Positions 58,621-64,000 of a DNA stretch of 64,000 nucleotides are shown here, piece by piece. The notes below the pieces were generated by a model. That model did no database searches and was not told the origin of the DNA. It saw nothing but the letters and a program-made list of their open reading frames with translations. The number at the start of each line of letters is the position of its first letter. The first letter of the stretch is position 1. Source of the DNA: Larix kaempferi. Its lineage: Eukaryota; Streptophyta; Pinopsida; Pinales; Pinaceae. The stretch is from positions 25,302,501 through 25,366,500 of the forward strand of contig BSBM01000047.1 of assembly GCA_027924585.1 (NCBI GenBank), written 5' to 3'. Both the position numbers and the translations under genes were made by a program.

Positions 58621-60620
58621 TATTCTACATTTTTTTCAGACTAAAGTTAAACCTTTAGCAAACATACAAATTGACCAGTTGGACCAAGTTTAATACCTTT
58701 GGATGAAAAACTATATGTTGGAGACATAACAAGAGCGTGTGATGCACTTTTTATGAGCACGAGGTAGATGCGATGAATACTCGAACGGAGAAAACTCCAC
58801 TCTGAAAGGCACACCATTTCTAGCTACAGTTTAGGTGCCTTCTCGCAGGTGCCCAAGAACACTATGGAGGAGTGGTTGTCCGTCATGGCAGCTGAGCGGG
58901 TGCAATTAGAGGTGAACGAGGGAGAAGATCTGAGCTATTCGATCCAGAGAAATAATATGGGCCTATGTTTTTGTGGGCACTGTTAGAACTAAGGCCATGT
59001 TTAGAAGCATTCCTTCTATGAAGTATTGGTTGCATATCAGATGCCATCTGGAGTTCAATCCTCCTCCCATTGGCAACATGACACTGGTGCACAGTCAGTG
59101 TATATCATGGAAATGATGGGATTGTACTATTAATACTTATTGGTTGCATGCATGTTTGCTAAATGTTCTTTTTAATGCATTTTGGCTGAATCCCGTTGCT
59201 TTTCCAAGCCTGATATATTTAGAAATGGTTGTACTAAAATTCATCTCTGTCTTTTTGTGTGTGGCTTTTGAGCCGAGAGTGAAAATTTTGTTCTGTTTAT
59301 TTCATAGGCCTGATTGAGATTGTAACCCTGGGGAGATGTATTCCACATGCAAGATGTAATTTCTTCCAAATTTCCAGTTCAATTCTTTTTCAAAGACATG
59401 CTTGTTAAACCATTTATTTGAGATGATGTTATGAAATTTAGGACATTCATGGATGATAAGAAATAACTCTTATGGCAAGAGGAAGATTAGGTTATTTAAA
59501 GCTTATGAATGTCTGGTATTTTGAATGATAATATCACTATGGTGGATGTTCGCATTAGACTTAAAATCATTGATACTATTTTAAACGCTTATTCAACTTA
59601 TATTTTCAGATATTGCCAAGGTTGTCTTGAATGGTTATTTAACATATACTCTTGGATGCTTGCTGCTGAAGAGTAAATTATCAAGCTTCTTGGTATTCTT
59701 CTGTTGAATGGTTATTTAACATATATTCTTGGATGCATGCTGCTGAAGAGTAAATTATCAAGCTTCGTGGTATTCTTATATGGAATGTTGGTATGTATTT
59801 AGGAGTTGTAGTTGCAAAATGTTCTGCAGTAGTTACGAATTGTAGTGTATTAAGGCAGCGGCTTTGCATTCTGTATGTTTATGCCCATTCTTTTTATTTC
59901 AAGTTCATGATTAAGACCTTCCCTGAAGTATTTCATGCTAAGACCTGCTACAAATCCCTCAGTTATTTATCATTATCTATGTATCCTGTGTGCAGACCGC
60001 GAAATTGATATATAAATGTCCTAATGTACAAAGACACTCTTCTCAATTCAGGTAACTGAAGTCTCAGTTGTAACAGCTCTACGAGTTTGGTGGCAACCAA
60101 ACTCTTCCCAGATAACAATGCGTTTGTTATAGGTTTAAAGATCTAAACCCACATCCTTTCCAGGTTCTGGTCTTCGCGGATATACAAGGATAAAGCCGAG
60201 GCACAAAACCAGAATTTGGGTTCTTATTTCACCTCAAGAGGGGCGCAATAGCATGAATGACAACCCAACACTATATGCACAGCTTGACTGACAACTAAAC
60301 CGAGATATCGTAGTGTTTAAAGACCTTTCACAGTGCCTGCAATGGTGGTGGTTCCAGATTGTTAGTAGACTGGGGCCTGGACTAAAAAATGAATGCACAA
60401 TGAACAGAGCAGATCGATAGACAGAAGAAGAATGCGGTAAAGACATGAACAATAGCTATGACATTTTTTTCTTGCTAATGTAATCCAACAACTTAGAGCA
60501 CTATTAGGAACTGAGTCACATGATCAATTTACATCAGCTGGTAATCTGATTTTCATTGCTGATAGTGCATGATAAAGAAGACGACCACTGGAGAGACACG
60601 CAAGCCCAGGACTCTCAATT
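58621..60620. other. Spacer upstream of the tRNA gene
   Basis: About 2 kb without a recognised gene. A short plus-strand stretch (MEEWLSVMAAERVQLEVNEG at about 58864-58920) is open but unidentified. A tandem duplication with a 77-bp unit lies at 59627-59703 and 59704-59780, both starting 'ttgaatggttatttaacata'. Confidence 0.45.
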
Positions 60621-60692
60621 GGGCCTATAGCTCAGTGGTAGAGCATTTGACTGCAGATCAAGAGGTCACCGGTTCGAACCCGGTTGGGCCCT
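60621..60692 (+). tRNA. tRNA-Cys(GCA)
   Basis: A 72-nt cloverleaf without intron. The acceptor stem GGGCCTA pairs with TGGGCCC (one G-T pair), the D arm is GCTC...GAGC, the anticodon stem TTTGA/TCAAG encloses CTGCAGA with anticodon GCA at 60653-60655, and the T arm is ACCGG-TTCGAAC-CCGGT. The discriminator base is T (U73), an identity element of tRNA-Cys. CCA is not encoded, as in nuclear genes. CAA a few bases upstream is typical of plant tRNA genes. No strong T-run terminator follows at once. Confidence 0.95.
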
Positions 60693-61049
60693 CATCATGT
60701 AAGGGTGATATTTGTGATTCGTCTATTTTGAACTCTTGGAAATCAATGCTACCCATTGATTCTGCGCTTCCTCTGTATGAATTATTGGAAAAGGTTTTAA
60801 ATCTTTTGATTTGTCTATTTGAACTCTTGGCAATCAATGTCCTTGTTTATTCTGTAATCACTTGCTGGTAGAGGTGAGAAAAAAGGACTTGCAACTGTTG
60901 AACGATGTACAATTTTGCTAGGTAATATTGCTCACCTATTTGGTTTGGAAACTTTATAGAGAGGAAAATCCGATTGCCAAGTCTCCTTCAGCAGAGAACC
61001 TGCAATTGCATCTTCAAGTGTCCTGGAATTATTGGTGGATCTAAACCAT
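60693..61049. other. Short spacer with small repeats
   Basis: Two 'tttgatttgtctatttgaac'-like segments (about 60716 and 60807) and a short direct repeat 'gtgtcctggaattat' (61018 and 61053) with 'ggatctaaaccatc'. No gene is seen. Confidence 0.45.
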
Positions 61050-61400
61050 CGAGTGTCCTGGAATTATCGTCGGATCTAAACCATCAAGTGCCATTGTTTC
61101 AGGATTTTCTATCGAAGGAGGAAGCTACGGTTTAAGCAAATCAACAGTGAAGACTCTATGCATCCTGAGATAAGGAGGAATATCCAAAAGGAACGCAATA
61201 TTGCCAACCTGCTCGATTATGGTGTAAGGGCCATTTCGTAGCTAATCTGCCGAACCTGTTGATGGATTTCTTGAACATGTTTAGGTTAGAGATGTAGAAA
61301 GAATTTGGAAAGAAAGGTCATTTGGAGCTTGCTGCTGAAAGCCATAACAAACTTGGACGGGGCTATGTAGTATGGCCAATAGACCTGTGAATTGGGAGAT
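61050..61400 (-). pseudogene. Ty3/gypsy (chromovirus-like) integrase C-terminal relic
   Basis: On the minus strand, LRNGPYTIIEQVGNIAFLLD and IPPYLRMHRVFTVDLLKP fit the GPF/Y module and 'HPVFHVSLLKP' end of Ty3/gypsy integrases. Upstream (about 61260-61400) the end of the catalytic core is recognisable as CYGFQQQAPNDL in a shifted frame. The type differs from the Tat-like integrase at 19.2 kb. A TAG follows LLKP. Only about 350 bp remain. Confidence 0.65.
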
Positions 61401-62230
61401 TATAAGTATATTATATGAATGGTAGATTGCCATCCCAATAGTCATGGCCAGGCCCTGGAATTTCAGATCCTCTGTGTCTGTTATTTTATGTTCTATGTAA
61501 GTTTACAGAGTGTCAGTATATTTTATGTTTGATTTTAAAGTCGAATCCAACCACCAGATTCATACTCTACACATTGTTATTCTCTTATTTAAAATAAAAA
61601 GGCTGTGAACAGAATTCCATCAGCTGCTACAGTGGAAAGAGAAATCCTGCCTCTATTTCTGGCATTTTATGGTAATGAAACTACCTCAATTCTTGGCAAA
61701 TAATCAATTTAAGTAATAGTAATCTGAGGTTTTAGCTTTGACTTGAAAGGGACACTCAAATGCAACTTGATGTGGAATATATTCAGAGTTTTAGAGCTTA
61801 GCTTGAGAACCTATTGAAAAAGAAAATATTAAGCACTTTGCATGTGTCATTTCAATTATCACAGCAAAAGGGCTTAGGGTTAGCAAAACTGAGGGTTTCA
61901 AAATTCTTTTATTAAAAAAATGGCATTGTAAATGCATTTTGAATCTATTACGAATTTTTTTCCAATTGTTAATAATAGTGATTATTTGATTCACTTCACA
62001 AAAGAAAGGAATTTTTTTAAGTGGAGAAATCCCAACACCTGCTATTGGGAAGAATCAAGGTATGGCCAGTACATAGTCAATAATACATAGGGGTTCAACA
62101 AGAGCATTATGTCACTTACAAGGATTGAACCTGAATAGGCAGGTAACAATCATTTTTCCCAACCACCCAAGCTATATCTAATAGACAAAATTATATTTTT
62201 TTAATATTAACAAAAAAACAATTCACATAC
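61401..62230. other. AT-rich spacer
   Basis: No gene recognised on either strand. Poly-A and poly-T tracts occur but no tandem array was noted. Confidence 0.4.
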
Positions 62231-63380
62231 ATGTATATTTTTTAGTTGTTACAATTAAATAATAATAATTACAATATAACAAGCATTTTCTCCCCAAAAC
62301 ACAGATGGTTTATGTTTCGGCTGGACTTACAACACAGAGATCTGAAATCTGTTGAACAACAGAGATTCGTCTCCTTATATTTACCTGATTTGATGTGCAT
62401 CCGTTTGACTTTGATAAGGAACTTGTACGGAGCAACTGGGATTATAAATTCCTTGCTTACACTACCTTCATCTCCAACTACTTCTCATTTCTCCACAAGC
62501 TACTTGCTAGTTGCTAGTTCCTTATAGACAATTCGACGAAGGCTCCTCGATACGGTTCTACCAAGTTGGGAGGAGAGCTCAGAGAAGAGTTTCCATGTTA
62601 AATTCGGCGTCTGGACTTTGGAGAGTCGACCCCAATTCCCAAGTGCTGATGCACAATGAATTGCAGTCCTGTATACAGCTCAGCAATTCAGGATTTAGAT
62701 TATGAATTAATTGGGATTCGGGAATGAGATGTTTCAGATTACGATTTAGAGTTATTACGCCAACCCTACTAATTCATAATTTAGATTATAATTTAGATTA
62801 TGAAATAATTGGGAACGACATGTTTCATATCACGAAATAAATTTTAGAGTTATTACACCAACCCTGTTAATTGATATCAAAGACCAATGCAGCCTCGTTT
62901 TGCCTACTCGGGCCTGGTTACAAACAGACATGTATTAGAATATTACAATTTATGACGGGTTTTGCAAGAAGTTGGACATCAATTGCTTATATGTCAAATA
63001 CTTTCATTCAAGAAAAATGGGTAGGCTAGATTGTAGATGATTTGCATTTTTTTATCAATTTTGTTGGAATCTGGTTTCTTGATTATTTGTTGAAATTGTG
63101 ATTTGGGTTGTTCAAATTGCAATTTTGATTGTCAAAATAGATTCAGCGCTCTCGATTACCCTTGAAGCATTCTGATTATGCAATTTCAACAAATCCAAAA
63201 ATGTCATTTCAACAATTCATGCCAGATTTTAGCTGGAAAACTCATCGGATAATCCATGCCGTCAAATTCTAAACCAATTTCGGTTATACTTTGAGTGTCA
63301 AAGGTCATGGGGTCAGATCCAATTATTTGTTTCATTTACCACGTGAGGTTTTGTAGATGGTAAACCCAAGTACAACATGT
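62231..63380. other. Spacer with a tandem duplication near 62.7 kb
   Basis: Open frames at 62246-62705 match no family I know. Two related units of about 90-100 bp (about 62689-62773 and 62780-62875) share 'gatttagattatgaa', 'ttgggaatgaga' or 'ttgggaacgaca', 'tgtttca' and 'tagagttattac'. The rest is plain AT-rich sequence. Confidence 0.45.
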
Positions 63381-64000
63381 GCGAGTAGGATAAAGAACAA
63401 CCAAAACGCCCCCAGCTTTTCGGCAGTTTTTTTATCAAATCTAGGTCGTAGAGTAAATACTGAATTTTAAAACTACCTAGGCCAGGTATAAATCACCCTT
63501 GACCACTGGAATCGGACAAAGCAGGAATTACTCAAATTGCAGCTTGCATTGCTCAAATCGTGATTTCGCCAATCTAGGTAATTTTAAAATCTGGTATTGA
63601 TTGTTAATATTGCATAATTGCAGAAATTACAATTTCCAGAGATGAATTTGACCAGATATGAAAAAAACCACCAAAAAGCTGGGGCGTTTTGGTTGTTCTT
63701 TATCCTACACGGTTTCATTTACCACTTGAGGTTTTGTAGGTAGTAGACCCAAGTACAACGGGTGATTTATGATAGGCCAGGTGGTAGACCCCAATTACAA
63801 CAGGTGAGTGTCAAATCTGGTTATTTGTTTCATTTACCACTTTAGGTTTGTACAACAGATGATTTATGACAGGCCAGGTGCTAGACCACAAGTACAAGAG
63901 GTGCGAGTCATTTCATCTACCAGTTTAGGTTTTGTAGGTGGTAGACCCAAGTACAACAGGTGATTGATTTATGACAGGCCAGGTGGTAGAACGCAAGTAC
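63330..64000 (+). repeat. Tandem repeat with 'ttttgtaggtggtagaccca' unit
   Basis: Units contain 'tttcatttaccac', 'gaggttttgtaggtggtaga', 'cccaagtacaacaggtgatt' and 'tatgacaggccaggtggtag'. Copies start near 63332, 63712, 63828 and 63912, and the array runs off the end of the window. The MITE-like element interrupts the first unit after 'gtacaacatgtgcga'. Confidence 0.7.
63385..63708. mobile_element. MITE-like element with 36-bp terminal inverted repeats
   Basis: Left end GTAGGATAAAGAACAACCAA then AACGCCCCCAGCTTTT (63385-63420). The right end, reversed, is GTAGGATAAAGAACAACCAA then AACGCCCCAGCTTTTT (63708-63673), with one base fewer in the C run. Weaker pairing continues into GGxxGTTTTTTT. The interior (about 250 bp) is noncoding and AT-rich. 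No clear target duplication could be defined. The element sits inside a tandem repeat unit. Confidence 0.7.

Noticed and set aside
60569-60871. A 100-codon frame overlapping the tRNA
   Set aside because: It reads straight through the tRNA-Cys gene, and that part of the translation is only the tRNA sequence.
62246-62705. Two open plus-strand frames near 62.5 kb
   Set aside because: No domain or splice context is seen, and the region contains duplicated AT-rich repeats.

Overview
This window looks like intergenic DNA from a large, repeat-rich seed-plant genome. It holds plant Ty3/gypsy and LINE retroelements, a CIPK-type kinase gene with many introns, a WRC-domain exon, plant GDSL-lipase and CYP86-clan P450 relics and a nuclear-type tRNA-Cys. 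The long low-complexity spacers and the mass of decayed retroelements would suit a gymnosperm, but the sequence alone does not prove that. Most coding material is broken. The clearest intact gene is the tRNA, and the WRC reading frame is the only plausible intact protein-coding exon.

Left part (1-32.7 kb): nested LTR retrotransposons. A diverged element without pol (about 100-5190, minus strand) has 1.4-kb LTRs and an acidic reading frame of about 640 codons that I do not recognise. Next comes a decayed minus-strand Ty3/gypsy element (about 6.7-13.9 kb, resuming after 31.5 kb) with gag, zinc knuckle, protease and RNase H but no RT or integrase. A second element of the same family (13934-31530) sits inside its LTR, bounded by a 5-bp target duplication (GGTCT), with both LTRs, a primer-binding site matching a plant tRNA-Arg, gag, protease, RT, integrase and a separate RNase H placed after integrase. 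A plus-strand LTR element with an initiator-Met primer site (about 19967-24290) interrupts it between RT and integrase. Both minus-strand elements carry a plus-strand plant-mobile-domain (PMD) gene with one intron at the same place.

Middle part (32.7-51 kb): relics and AT-rich spacers. There is a decayed coiled-coil frame near 35.5 kb, an N-terminal CYP86-clan P450 fragment at 36.8-37.5 kb, a minisatellite at 38.5-40 kb, a minus-strand L1-type LINE (40.3-45.1 kb), a 5'-truncated plus-strand LINE (45.3-46.2 kb) and a GDSL-lipase fragment (46.7-47.2 kb). A truncated copy of the sequence upstream of the GDSL exon lies at 36.0-36.5 kb.

Right part (51.7-64 kb): the genic end. A minus-strand CIPK/SnRK3 gene keeps eleven recognisable exons but lacks the ATP-loop exon and the NAF/FISL exon, has one 5' splice site changed from GT to GG, and reads AHE for APE. 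Just upstream on the same strand is a 120-codon WRC-domain frame resembling the start of JMJ25-type demethylases. A tRNA-Cys(GCA), a Ty3/gypsy integrase relic, a MITE-like inverted-repeat element and local tandem repeats complete the window. No operon-like cooperation is visible. The features interact mainly through nested insertion, duplication and decay.
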